A stretch of 64,000 nt of DNA, from the NCBI GenBank assembly GCA_965202795.1, contig OZ241848.1:310001-374000 (forward strand), written 5' to 3'. The notes below the pieces were generated by a model. It made no database searches and was not told the DNA's origin. It was given only the letters and a program-made list of their open reading frames with translations. This document shows, one piece after another, positions 51,850 through 60,021 of this stretch; the first letter of the stretch is position 1; every line of letters begins with the position of its first letter. The DNA comes from JACOND01 sp965202795 (GTDB lineage: Bacteria > Bdellovibrionota > Bdellovibrionia > Bdellovibrionales > UBA1609). A program made the position numbers and the translations under genes.

Positions 51850-52690
51850 CAAAGGCTCAGGCTCTTGGGAGGCCGGCCAGACAAAAAATCTCAGCGCGGC
51901 ATTGCGGCGCGGCGCGCTCCCTTTAAAAAGAGATCGCGCTTTTCGCTGGCCCCAGCGCTGAGCCTAAAGCAGGAGCAGCTCTGCCCCCCGCCCAGCAAAC
52001 AGGCAATGCCTGATAAAAAAGCCTCTGGCCCAGCTTTGCATTCCGCGGAGAACCGGGAACAGCCGCCAGGCCAGCGCCCAGCAAACAGGCAATGCCAGAT
52101 AAAAAAAGCCTCTGGAAAAGCCTGTGACTCCGCAGAGGGCCGGGAACAGCCACCAGGCCAGCGCCCAGCAAACAAGCGCCCCTGGCATAGCATGGGAGAT
52201 TTCGCAGCCGCCGGGGCAGCCGCCAAGCCGGCCCAGCAAAAAGGCAATGCCAAATAAAAAAGCCTCTGGCCCAGCTTTGCATTCCGCAGAGGGCCGGGAA
52301 CAGCCGCCAGGCCGGCGCCCAGCAACCAAGAGGCGAAAGGGGCTGGAAAGCCCTGGGCGGCCCGGCCGGGGCTTCTCAGGGGGGCATTGCCTCCAGATGT
52401 TTCTGCAAGCGCTGTTCCAGACGGCGCCGGCGGCGGGGCCGGGCGCGCTCAAGCTCCGCTTTTTGGGTTTTTTTTTGGTTTTCCCGCATTTTTCTGCAAT
52501 TTTTTCGGATTTTTTGCGTTTTTTTTGGATTTTGGGCTTTAGCCGGGTCCTGGACCTGCCGACAAGCTGTAATAGGGGAGCAAGATGAGCAGAGCAGCTT
52601 TTGTTTTTTTGGCAGGTTTTATTTGGGGTTTTTTCTGTTGAAAAATGGAAGCGGGCCGGCTGGAGCTGATGAAATATGGAGAGAAGCAAG
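51850..52690. repeat. gene-free stretch: partial fourth nuclease flank and an array of long-form hairpin elements
   Basis: From 51894 the nuclease flank recurs. From 51990 to 52330 four or five tandem elements of about 85 bp alternate two subtypes (CCCAGCTTTGCATTCCGC and GAAAAGCCTGTGACTCCGC), each ending in a hairpin part and CAGCAAACA. 52330-52580 is Pro/Phe-biased unique sequence with T-rich runs. A truncated gene start at 52585-52641 is listed separately. Confidence 0.85.
52585..52641 (+). pseudogene. truncated duplicate of the downstream gene's start and ribosome site
   Basis: Reads MSRAAFVFLAGFIWGFFC then stop. The next gene starts MSRAAFIFLAGFFVFF at 52691, and the DNA around both ATGs (GCAAGATGAGCAGAGCAGC) is identical. 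It is either a 106-bp duplication that lost its body, or a leader peptide. Confidence 0.6.
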
Positions 52691-54079
52691 ATGAGCAGAG
52701 CAGCTTTTATTTTTTTGGCAGGTTTTTTTGTTTTTTTTTCGCATGTCGGTTTAGACGGAGCGGGACTGACTGTTGCTAAAGGCGTCAATAAGGACGATAG
52801 CCCTGATGCAGACAACAGCAATAATGATGAAGATGGAAAGGACGCAGCCTCATGCGATGAGTCGCTTTTAAGCGCAGTGGCGTCTGCGGCTTCGGGGCAG
52901 AGCGCGGCGGCGGCCAACCCCATGATGATGCAGCAGCTGGCCGGCACAGGCGCGCAGGCTGCCAGTGTCTCTCAAAACGCTGACGGCAAAACCGCCAGGG
53001 CGGCCAAAACCATCTACAAGACGCAGGCCGGCATCAGCGGCGCGGTGGGCAGCATGAGCATGATCGCCGGAACACAATGCCTAAAGGCTATATCTAAATG
53101 CAAAAGTCAATGCAATCAGGCTATTGAGGGTATTAAGAATGAGGAGTTTTGTGAGCCGGTTAATGAAGGGCATAAAGGTTTTAGTGATACAATTTCATGT
53201 GATCCTTGTGGGAAAAATAGAGTCTTCACCAGTAATTGCGATAAAGCTGAAGAAAAAAATAAAGAATACGAAGGGATAATAGACAAATGCAAAGGCCATA
53301 ACCATAGCTGCATTGCGGCTTTGGCGCAGGGGACGATTGGCCTTAGCCAGGCGGCGCTCCAGAATTATATTGCCAACCTGATGGGCGGCGGCGGAAAAGC
53401 GCCGGAAAAGCCGGAAGAGGAAGAGGACGAGGAGAAAGAAACTTTTGCGCCCACGCCATTAACAGCCTCCGGGCTTGGAGACAGCTCCGGGCAGAATTAC
53501 CAATATGGAGAGGAAGAGGAACAAAAGGAATCTTATAACTCTCCAAGCTTTGGCTCTTTTGCCGGAGCGGATTCTTCCGAAGAGTCTCCGGCTGCGGCCG
53601 CGGCTGAAGAGGATAAAGAGAATCCAGAGAAAAAACAAGCCATTGCCCAGTTAGGCCCCCGCAGTTTTAGCCGGGGCGCAGGCCCTTCCGGGGGCAGCTC
53701 CGGCAGCGGAAAGACACCGGCCGCCGGCGGCGGCCTTGCCGGCGCGAAAGCCGGCTTTGCCCGCGCGGGGGGGGGTGATAAGGATGGCTTGCAGGAGGAA
53801 GAGGAGGGCAGAGGCTATGGAGCGTCCAGCCGGAGATCAAGGGGCGGCGGCTTTGCCGGCGGCTCGTCAAGGGGCGGCAGAGGCTCTGGCAGAGTTGGCT
53901 GGCCGGAAAGAGACAGGGCCGGCAGCCGGATAAGAAAAAACATGCGGGGGGGCAGAAAGCCGGCCTCAGAGATGAAGCGAAGCCTTAAGCCCCAGGGCGG
54001 CCGCCACATGAGCATTTTTGATAAAATGAGCCGGCTTGTTCAGGCTTTTTGCGAGGAGGGAGAGCTGAAATGCGAATAA
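52691..54079 (+). CDS. large secreted protein of a Flp/Tad-like locus (1)
   Basis: 462 residues. Signal peptide MSRAAFIFLAGFFVFFSHVG. Residues about 40-230 include an Ala/Gly/Met-rich helical part (NPMMMQQLAGTGAQAAS) and a Cys-rich module (CLKAISKCKSQCNQAIEG, FCEPV, CDPCGK, CDKAEE, CKGHNHSC). Residues about 235-430 are disordered acidic then Gly/Arg-rich. The C-terminus MSIFDKMSRLVQAFC parallels the next gene's IDENIFMMMSRRYRKL, so the two are related. ATG 52691 (GGAGAGAAG upstream) is preferred to ATG 52676. It overlaps the next gene by 10 bp. Confidence 0.8.
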   Translation: MSRAAFIFLAGFFVFFSHVGLDGAGLTVAKGVNKDDSPDADNSNNDEDGKDAASCDESLLSAVASAASGQSAAAANPMMMQQLAGTGAQAASVSQNADGKTARAAKTIYKTQAGISGAVGSMSMIAGTQCLKAISKCKSQCNQAIEGIKNEEFCEPVNEGHKGFSDTISCDPCGKNRVFTSNCDKAEEKNKEYEGIIDKCKGHNHSCIAALAQGTIGLSQAALQNYIANLMGGGGKAPEKPEEEEDEEKETFAPTPLTASGLGDSSGQNYQYGEEEEQKESYNSPSFGSFAGADSSEESPAAAAAEEDKENPEKKQAIAQLGPRSFSRGAGPSGGSSGSGKTPAAGGGLAGAKAGFARAGGGDKDGLQEEEEGRGYGASSRRSRGGGFAGGSSRGGRGSGRVGWPERDRAGSRIRKNMRGGRKPASEMKRSLKPQGGRHMSIFDKMSRLVQAFCEEGELKCE

Positions 54080-55752
54080 AATCAAAGCTGGGAAAACTGG
54101 TTTCAATGTTTATGCGCAAAGCCAGGCTTTTGGCGCCCGCGGCGGCTCGTCTGAAGCGCCTGCTGAAGGGGCTGCTGAAGCCTGTTTCATTGATCAGCCT
54201 GAATATGCCTGCAGCAAAGATTTTTCTGGCGGCTCTGGCGGCGGCAGTCATTCTGGCAGGCCCCGCTGCCGCAGAAAAAGAAGCGGACAGCCTAACCAGC
54301 ACACGCAAATTTGAGAGGCAAATTGAAGAATATGAGACAAGCAGGAAAAACGCCAAAAAAGACAAATCAGAATGGGAGGAGAAATACAAAAGAAAGTGCG
54401 AAAAAAGCAAAAATGTTATTCAAAGCACATGCAGAAGGCTTGAAAAACAGATAGCTGCAGCGCAGCGAAAGATTGACAGAGCCGAACGGGGAATACAAAC
54501 CGCTAAAAGAAATATGGAGATATATGCCGAGTATGGGCAGAAGATGGAGGCCCATCAGGAGGCGGCCAGAAAAAAGGCCGCAAAGCAGGCCAAGATTTTA
54601 AAGCTTTCCGCGGGCCTGACCGTGGCTGCGGGGGCGGCGCTTGTTGCCCAGTGCTTCTCTTGTTCGCCGTCTCCCTGCTGGCACTGGTGCGGCTTGGGCG
54701 CTATGGCCTTTGGGCAGGCTGCTGAAACTGCTGGAAAAAAAAACGAGCTGGATGATTTTTGCAGGGCCACGGGAAACAGCAATTGCGGCCCTCCTGAGTT
54801 AGAGACCGACTCCGATTCCGATCCAAACCCTGCTTGCGAAAGTCCAATTTCCACTCCCGCCCTTCGCCAGGCAGCTGGCTGCTCTGGAGAGCCAGCGCCG
54901 CAGCCAAAACCTCTTCCCACACCGAAATCTACTCCTTCTCCCAAAGACAATAAACCAAAGGTGGAAAAGAAGGATCTTGAGCCTTTTAACCAAGGGTCGT
55001 GCAGCCTGGATCCAAAGTGCTTTACGGTTGGTCCAGGCGGGGATTTAGTGATGAATGATGAAATAGTCCCCGATGAGCTGAAAGACACGAGCCTTGTGGG
55101 GGGGCCAAGAAAAATAACCAGTGATGACATTATGAAACGGCTCAGCCCCAAGCAAAAAGCCAAGTTTGCGAAAGCCATGGCTGGGGTTAAGGCCAAACAT
55201 GCGGGGGCTGTTGCTGAAATGCAGGCCCTGACAAGCGCGGATTCTGAAGACGGCGGGGACGATGAGGAGGACGACTCTGAAGGCGCCGGGGCAGCGGGCA
55301 GCGGCAAGGTCGCCGGCGAGAGCTTTCAGGGCGGAGCCTCGGGCGGCGGAGGAGCCTCTGGGGCTGCTGCCGGCGCCGGCAGCCGGCGCGGCTCGCGCGG
55401 GGGCGGCTCCGAGGAGGACAGCATTGACAAGCAGGTCCAGGCCCTTTTGGCCAAGGCGCGGGGCCGCCGCTTTGGCAAAAAGGGCAAAAAAGGCAGGGGC
55501 TTTGCCGGCAAAGAGCTGACAGCTGGCGGAGACCAGGTTGGATCCATTGACGAAAATATCTTTATGATGATGAGCCGCCGCTACCGCAAGCTCCGGCAAA
55601 ACAATGAGTTTATTGAAAAGCGCATAAGCAAACGCCTGGCGTCTTTCCGCCGGTTTTTTTCAAGGTGTCTGCAGCGCGGCTCAGCAAGATGGATGGGGGC
55701 CGGCGCGCCCCGGCAAACAGGCAATTTCATCCTTGACGCGGCCGGCATTTAA
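54070..55752 (+). CDS. large secreted protein of a Flp/Tad-like locus (2)
   Basis: 560 residues from ATG 54070 (GAGGAGGGAG upstream, inside the previous gene's end). An amphipathic start is followed by a signal-anchor (IFLAALAAAVILAGPAAA, about 48-66), a charged coiled coil (75-175), and a second hydrophobic Cys/Trp-rich stretch (LSAGLTVAAGAALVAQC...CSPSPCWHWCGLG). The rest is a Pro-rich disordered region and Gly/Ser/Arg-rich linkers, then QVGSIDENIFMMMSRRYRKL. Its last 40 codons lie in a segment duplicated just downstream, so the C-terminus may be altered. It shares architecture with gene (1). Confidence 0.8.
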   Translation: MRIKSKLGKLVSMFMRKARLLAPAAARLKRLLKGLLKPVSLISLNMPAAKIFLAALAAAVILAGPAAAEKEADSLTSTRKFERQIEEYETSRKNAKKDKSEWEEKYKRKCEKSKNVIQSTCRRLEKQIAAAQRKIDRAERGIQTAKRNMEIYAEYGQKMEAHQEAARKKAAKQAKILKLSAGLTVAAGAALVAQCFSCSPSPCWHWCGLGAMAFGQAAETAGKKNELDDFCRATGNSNCGPPELETDSDSDPNPACESPISTPALRQAAGCSGEPAPQPKPLPTPKSTPSPKDNKPKVEKKDLEPFNQGSCSLDPKCFTVGPGGDLVMNDEIVPDELKDTSLVGGPRKITSDDIMKRLSPKQKAKFAKAMAGVKAKHAGAVAEMQALTSADSEDGGDDEEDDSEGAGAAGSGKVAGESFQGGASGGGGASGAAAGAGSRRGSRGGGSEEDSIDKQVQALLAKARGRRFGKKGKKGRGFAGKELTAGGDQVGSIDENIFMMMSRRYRKLRQNNEFIEKRISKRLASFRRFFSRCLQRGSARWMGAGAPRQTGNFILDAAGI

Positions 55753-55825
55753 CCTGCCGGCTTCAAACGCCTGGCGTCTTTCCGCCGGTTTTTTTCATGA
55801 GGTGTCTGCAGCGCGGCTCAGCATG
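55629..55825. repeat. direct repeat of about 60 bp spanning the gene end
   Basis: 55634-55691 and 55768-55825 share AAACGCCTGGCGTCTTTCCG, CCGGTTTTTTTCA and GGTGTCTGCAGCGCGGCTCA. They differ by a 2-base indel after the T run. One copy is inside the coding end of the preceding gene, the other just after its stop. Confidence 0.85.
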
Positions 55826-55871
55826 GATTTCCGGCTTTTAAATTCCCGTCCGCCATTGTAAAATCAAAAAG

Positions 55872-56294
55872 ATGGCGCGCGGATCAGGCATGTTTTGGCC
55901 GCGGCTTTGGAGGCCCCGGCGGTTTGGGCCGCAGAGGTTTTTATCCGGGCGGCTTTGCGGCGCATGGGCTTCGGCCAAAGCCTCAATCGGGGTTTCAGCG
56001 GGGGCTTTGAGCCAGGCTTTCGTCTGGCAAAGCGGCTTTAAGCTTAAACCCCCGCGCCATGGCTGGAAGCCAGGCCGGAGGCAGAGCTGGACACAAGGCT
56101 GGCGGCAGAATCAGCAGGCCCGGCAGGGCCAGCAGGGGCAAATCATTTTGGAGTATATCCTGCTGATTGTTCTTTCTGTGGCTGTCGCTCTGTTTTTGAC
56201 AAACTTTATAAGTGTGGATGACGATACAAAGCCGTTTTTTAAGTTCTGGAAGGGAAGCATTGAGGCCATTGCGGGTGATTTCAGCAGCTCATAA
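55872..56294 (+). CDS. Flp/TadE-type prepilin with GxxxxEY motif
   Basis: 140 residues. The C-terminal part has GQIILEYILLIVLSVAVALF: prepilin cleavage after Gly leaves Q-I-I-L-E5-Y6, the exact G-x4-E-Y motif of Flp and TadE/F prepilins, then a hydrophobic helix and a short acidic tail (SVDDDTKPFFKFW). The 87-residue basic, Gly/Trp-rich leader is unusually long, and the true start may be later, but no in-frame ATG is seen closer. Neighbours are two secreted Cys-rich proteins and a lytic transglycosylase, which fits a Flp pilus or pseudopilus export apparatus. Confidence 0.75.
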   Translation: MARGSGMFWPRLWRPRRFGPQRFLSGRLCGAWASAKASIGVSAGALSQAFVWQSGFKLKPPRHGWKPGRRQSWTQGWRQNQQARQGQQGQIILEYILLIVLSVAVALFLTNFISVDDDTKPFFKFWKGSIEAIAGDFSSS

Positions 56295-56422
56295 AGCTGC
56301 TTTTAGGCAGCGGACTCAAAAATTGCGTCAGGCAGCCTCGCCGCGGGAGCGGCCGCCAGGCCGTCCAGATAAACAAGCGCCGCAGGGCCGGCCCAGCAAA
56401 CAAAGCCTCTGCGGACAACAGC

Positions 56423-57655
56423 ATGACAGCCATCAGGACTTCAGCTCCAAGAATAGCCTGGGCGGCAGCCCTGACAATGGCCTGGGCGGCGCGGGCGGCG
56501 CCCCCTCAATGCCCCTCAAACTCGCATGAGGTGTCTTTTGACCGCTTTCAGCTGGAGGGCGGTTTTTGCCCTGACTGCCCCGATCCCTCCTCTCAAAGCC
56601 AAAGCTTTCAGGCCGCAGCCAAAACTTTTGCCTCAGTCCCCGCGCTGTCCTGCTTTCAAAGCTCCATCAAACAGACAATCCAAAGGCACAGCATCTGCCC
56701 CGGCGGGGATCCAGACAAATTAGAGAAACAATCCTCAAAGCCGATATGCTTTTCAGGCAAATACATCAGCGGGACGGCCCGTGTTTTTTATGATGTCGCA
56801 AAATGCCTTGGCATGCGGCAGCCGGAGTATTTTTTCGCCCTCATTAACCGGGAGTCCCGGTTTCAAATCACCGCCCGCAGCGCCACAGGGGCCTCCTGCT
56901 ACGGGCAGCTCACAGGGATCGCCATCGCCGATGTCAACAGCAGGTTTCTGCCATACAGAGGGAAAGACGCCAAAAGCTGCGGCGCCATCAACAATCATTT
57001 TGAGCGCCTGCCAACAAAAGGGCATAAAAGGAGCCGGACAGCCACATGCGCCGCCCACTCCAACCCCTACAGCTGCCTGATGTATTCGGCGGTTTATTAT
57101 ATGCAGGCTTTAAAGAAAGCGAGACAGCTGATTGATGACTTGGATATTGTGATTGTGACCATGAAAGGCAAGCCGAAAGAGCGCCTGATTTTTAAAAGCC
57201 GCGAAAAATTTGAAAAATATTTTAGCCGGCCCGGGCGCAGCAAAGATGACATTGTTAAGGAGGAAAGCATCTCGCTGCTTCAGGACAAGGAGACAGCGGC
57301 CCAGATCCTGGCCTTTCAGAGCTATAACGGCGGGCCGGGGAATGCGAGAAACAAGTTCAAAAGCTATGTGAATGACATTAAGACGCGTATATGGGGCGGC
57401 GGCCGGACGAGCAAAAATTATTTGGGGCAGATTTTTTCCAAAAAGCCTTATGGGATCGGGCCGGGGGATTTTTTGGAGACCTTTTCAAAATACTCGCTGG
57501 CAAACCGTGTCCGCGGGGAAACAGCCAGCTTCCCCAGAAATGTTTTGAATGACTATCAGAGTGTCGCGGGCCATCTGGCCCCCTCCTGCGGGGGCATCCC
57601 CTACAAAAAGCTGACCAGCCCCCCGGGGAAATTCACAGCGCCTGGAATGATATAG
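56423..57655 (+). CDS. lytic transglycosylase-like protein (SLT fold)
   Basis: 410 residues with a signal peptide (IAWAAALTMAWAARA). Cleaves peptidoglycan between MurNAc and GlcNAc to open the wall for envelope machines. The catalytic Glu is Glu144 in FFALINRESRF, followed by SATGASCYGQLTGIA, the goose-lysozyme/SLT-type core, and later AFQSYNGGPGNARNKF (the A-YN-GPG motif). About nine Cys suggest disulfides. The C-terminal region is an extra domain. The position after a prepilin gene suits a wall-opening role for the pilus or secretion system. Confidence 0.88.
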   Translation: MTAIRTSAPRIAWAAALTMAWAARAAPPQCPSNSHEVSFDRFQLEGGFCPDCPDPSSQSQSFQAAAKTFASVPALSCFQSSIKQTIQRHSICPGGDPDKLEKQSSKPICFSGKYISGTARVFYDVAKCLGMRQPEYFFALINRESRFQITARSATGASCYGQLTGIAIADVNSRFLPYRGKDAKSCGAINNHFERLPTKGHKRSRTATCAAHSNPYSCLMYSAVYYMQALKKARQLIDDLDIVIVTMKGKPKERLIFKSREKFEKYFSRPGRSKDDIVKEESISLLQDKETAAQILAFQSYNGGPGNARNKFKSYVNDIKTRIWGGGRTSKNYLGQIFSKKPYGIGPGDFLETFSKYSLANRVRGETASFPRNVLNDYQSVAGHLAPSCGGIPYKKLTSPPGKFTAPGMI

Positions 57656-57708
57656 CGGACAGCCGATCTAACTGGTTTTTTTTTCTGGAACAATGGCATA
57701 ATGCCGGA

Positions 57709-58647
57709 ATGCCCGCAGCTTCGTTAATCACACGCGCCGGCAAAGCCGGCCTGACAATCCGCGGCTGGCCTCTGGGCGGCCTCCTTTTGATTTGCTGTCT
57801 GAGCGCCGGATGCTTTCCGCGGGGCAAAAGCTCTCCCGTTATTTTAAAGGCGGGGGGCCGGCAATGGACCGCAAAGGAGTTTGAGGGGGTTTTGAGCCGC
57901 CGCCTGCCGGGCGCCGCCAGAGTCCGCCCCGGCGCCGAGGCGCTTGAAGATCTCAAGCAAAGCGCGCTGGAGGAGCTGATTTTTGAGGCTCTTGCCGCTG
58001 AGTGGGCGGGCCGCCGCGGCCTGAAAATCCCCAGGCCCAGGATCTCGCCCGAAGAGCAAAAAGCCTTTCAGCGCCGCGGCGCGCCTCTTGCAGCCCTTGA
58101 GGCGCATAAAAGCCGGCAGGCCCTGCGGCAAAAGCTGGAGGAGCATCTGCTGACTCAGATCCCGGACCCCCCGCTCAAGGAGCAAAAAAGCTTTTACCGG
58201 AAAAACAAAAAGGCTTTTTACCGGCCCCCGGCATGTTTTTTGAGCCAGATTTTGGTCTCCTCAAAAGGGCTGGGGAAAAGCCTGCTCCGGCGCCTGAGAG
58301 AGGGGGAGGATTTTGACAGGCTGGCCGCGCTGTATTCTGAAAAGGGCCATCCGGGCTGGACGGAGGCCGGCGGGCTGAAGGTCTTTGACCGCGCCTGCGC
58401 TTTGGAAAAAGGCGCGCTCAGCCCTTTGTGGGAGAGCCGGCATGGGTTTCACATTCTGCGCGCGGGCGCGCGGCGCCCCGGCCGGGGGAGGCCCTTTGCC
58501 GAAGTCCAGGGGCAAATTTTAAAAAAGCTCAAAGAGCCGGCGCAAAGGGAGAAATTTCAGGCCTGGCTCAGGGAGGAAACCCTGAAAACCCCTGTTTTTA
58601 TTGACAAAAAGCTCTTGAGCCGCATCCGCATCCGATATAAAGATTAA
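57709..58647 (+). CDS. PpiC/SurA-type peptidyl-prolyl isomerase lipoprotein
   Basis: 312 residues. Lipobox LICCLSAGC (Cys35). The SurA-N-like helical part is followed by a parvulin domain (about 170-270): FLSQILVSSKGLGKSLLRRL, GEDFDRLAALYSEKG, ARALEKGALSPL-like segment and RHGFHILRAG, which is the family's G-x-H-I-L end. It folds outer-membrane proteins in the periplasm. It is followed by a SurA-like gene and pdxA, an order also typical of proteobacterial surA-pdxA clusters. Confidence 0.9.
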   Translation: MPAASLITRAGKAGLTIRGWPLGGLLLICCLSAGCFPRGKSSPVILKAGGRQWTAKEFEGVLSRRLPGAARVRPGAEALEDLKQSALEELIFEALAAEWAGRRGLKIPRPRISPEEQKAFQRRGAPLAALEAHKSRQALRQKLEEHLLTQIPDPPLKEQKSFYRKNKKAFYRPPACFLSQILVSSKGLGKSLLRRLREGEDFDRLAALYSEKGHPGWTEAGGLKVFDRACALEKGALSPLWESRHGFHILRAGARRPGRGRPFAEVQGQILKKLKEPAQREKFQAWLREETLKTPVFIDKKLLSRIRIRYKD

Positions 58648-58736
58648 GCGCGGGCATTGGCGGAGATTTAGAGCGGCAAAGCCAGCCCTGAGGCTCTGAG
58701 GCTCTGAGGCCCTGAGGCCATGAGACAAAACCAGTT

Positions 58737-59816
58737 ATGAGGCAAAACCAAAAACCTTTAGCCGCCCGGGCGGCGGGCGCGCGCTGTTTCGCAGCCGCCG
58801 CGGCGGCTTTGCCCTGTTTGTTTTTGCTGCCTCTGGGGGGGCTGCTGCCCCTTTTTCCCCTCCCCGCCGCGCGGGCCCTGCTGGTTGAAAAAACCGCCAT
58901 CCAGGCCGGCGATCGGATGATCTCGCTTTTAGATATCCAGAGCTTTCGCCGCCAGCTGCGGGCCGGGCTTGTCCCCGACTCCATTTTGTTTAAAGTTTTC
59001 CCCAAAAAACAGCTGCTGCGGGATGATGGCCTTTTGATGGAGTTTCTGGCCTTCCGCGAGGCGGCCCGGCTGCGGGCGGAGGAATCGCCTGAAGCCAAAA
59101 AGTTTGAGCCTTCCGGGGATCAGATTCTGGCCGCGGCGGCGGCCTTAAGGGGACGGCTCTCCCCTAAAGCCTTTGACAAAAAACTAAAAGCGCATGGGTT
59201 TTTGCCCCTGAAGCCGCAGAGGCCCCTAAAGCCCCTGAAGCCCCTGAGAGCTAAAAACCCCTCCGCTGCCTCAGCTCCAAAATCCCTGCTCAAAGAGATC
59301 AGAGACTCCTTAAAAGCCGAGTTTGTTTTGGCTCAGGAGGCCGCCTCAAAAGCCTTTGTCTCAGACAGCGACATCAGCCGCCATTATTTGAGAACAGCCG
59401 GCCGCTCCCAAAGCGCCAAAAACTTTGAGTATGAATTAAGCTCTGTGTCCTTTGCCGGAGGCCCTGGCGGCCGCAAAAAGGCTGAGGCTTTTCACCGGGC
59501 GCTGCTCAGATCCTCTTTTGAGGAGGCGGCGGACAAAGCCGGCCTGAAGGCGCGGGCGGCGCGCCTCAGGGATTCGGAAATGAGCGCGGAGATCAAAAAA
59601 GCCCTGAGAGGGCTGTCTGTCTCCCAGTCCTCCAGCCCCGCGCGGATTGGCGGGCGGATTTATGTTTTTCATCTAAAGTGGAAAGCCCCCCTGCTGAGCC
59701 GCTTAGAGGAGCGGGAGCGGGCCCGCATTCAGGAGCTGCTGTTTGAGGAGGAGCTGAAAAAGCAGTTAAAAAAATGGCTGGCTCAAAACCGGGAGGGCCT
59801 GCGCGCCTGGATTTAA
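58737..59816 (+). CDS. SurA-like periplasmic chaperone (no clear isomerase domain)
   Basis: 359 residues. Signal region (LPCLFLLPLGGLLPLFPLPAARA). VEKTAIQAGDRMISLLDIQSFRRQL is the SurA N-terminal pattern (normally VN...I...D), followed by a helical domain and EFVLAQEAASKAFVSDSDISRHYL. No recognisable parvulin active-site block is present. An insert PQRPLKPLKPLKPLRAK (about 162-178) is a short direct repeat. Probably a chaperone for outer-membrane proteins, acting with the upstream PpiC-type lipoprotein. Confidence 0.85.
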   Translation: MRQNQKPLAARAAGARCFAAAAAALPCLFLLPLGGLLPLFPLPAARALLVEKTAIQAGDRMISLLDIQSFRRQLRAGLVPDSILFKVFPKKQLLRDDGLLMEFLAFREAARLRAEESPEAKKFEPSGDQILAAAAALRGRLSPKAFDKKLKAHGFLPLKPQRPLKPLKPLRAKNPSAASAPKSLLKEIRDSLKAEFVLAQEAASKAFVSDSDISRHYLRTAGRSQSAKNFEYELSSVSFAGGPGGRKKAEAFHRALLRSSFEEAADKAGLKARAARLRDSEMSAEIKKALRGLSVSQSSSPARIGGRIYVFHLKWKAPLLSRLEERERARIQELLFEEELKKQLKKWLAQNREGLRAWI

Positions 59817-60021
59817 ATCCGCCGGCGGCTTTGGCTGCAGATATTCCCAATTAACAGTCTTTCAAAAAGCCCTCTTAGACTGCTTTCTGGAATGATATAC
59901 AGGAGTTCATAAATATATTCCAGCATTGAATAACATTTTTAAAGAAGGCTTTATTAGAGAGTTCCAATAATTTTGTCAGAATATTTGTGGACTCCTTAAT
60001 GATAATGATGCCGGAATATTT
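59817..60021. promoter_or_regulatory. AT-rich intergenic element with imperfect inverted repeats before pdxA
   Basis: An abrupt AT-rich block. Left arm GAGTTCATAAATATATTCC (59903-59921) and right arm GGAATATTTATGACCTC (60013-60029) are inverted repeats with one mismatch and a 2-nt gap. The right arm includes the pdxA start codon. It may be a small foreign insert or a hairpin that controls pdxA. Confidence 0.55.

Larger units (their letters stand above)
48542..51995. repeat. three tandem units of about 1.1 kb plus a partial fourth flank
   Basis: Units start near 48542, 49664, 50813, and a gene-less fourth near 51894. ATG-to-ATG distances are 1137 and 1147 bp. Units are almost identical at DNA level, including flanks; the differences are copy-number changes of 21-bp and 33-bp coding repeats and a few bases. 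This points to recent unequal recombination or gene conversion. Confidence 0.97.

Noticed and set aside
51964..52947. Minus-strand 327-residue ORF overlapping the secreted-protein start
   Set aside because: It crosses the hairpin-element array and the antisense of a signal-peptide gene; composition is that of shadow frames.
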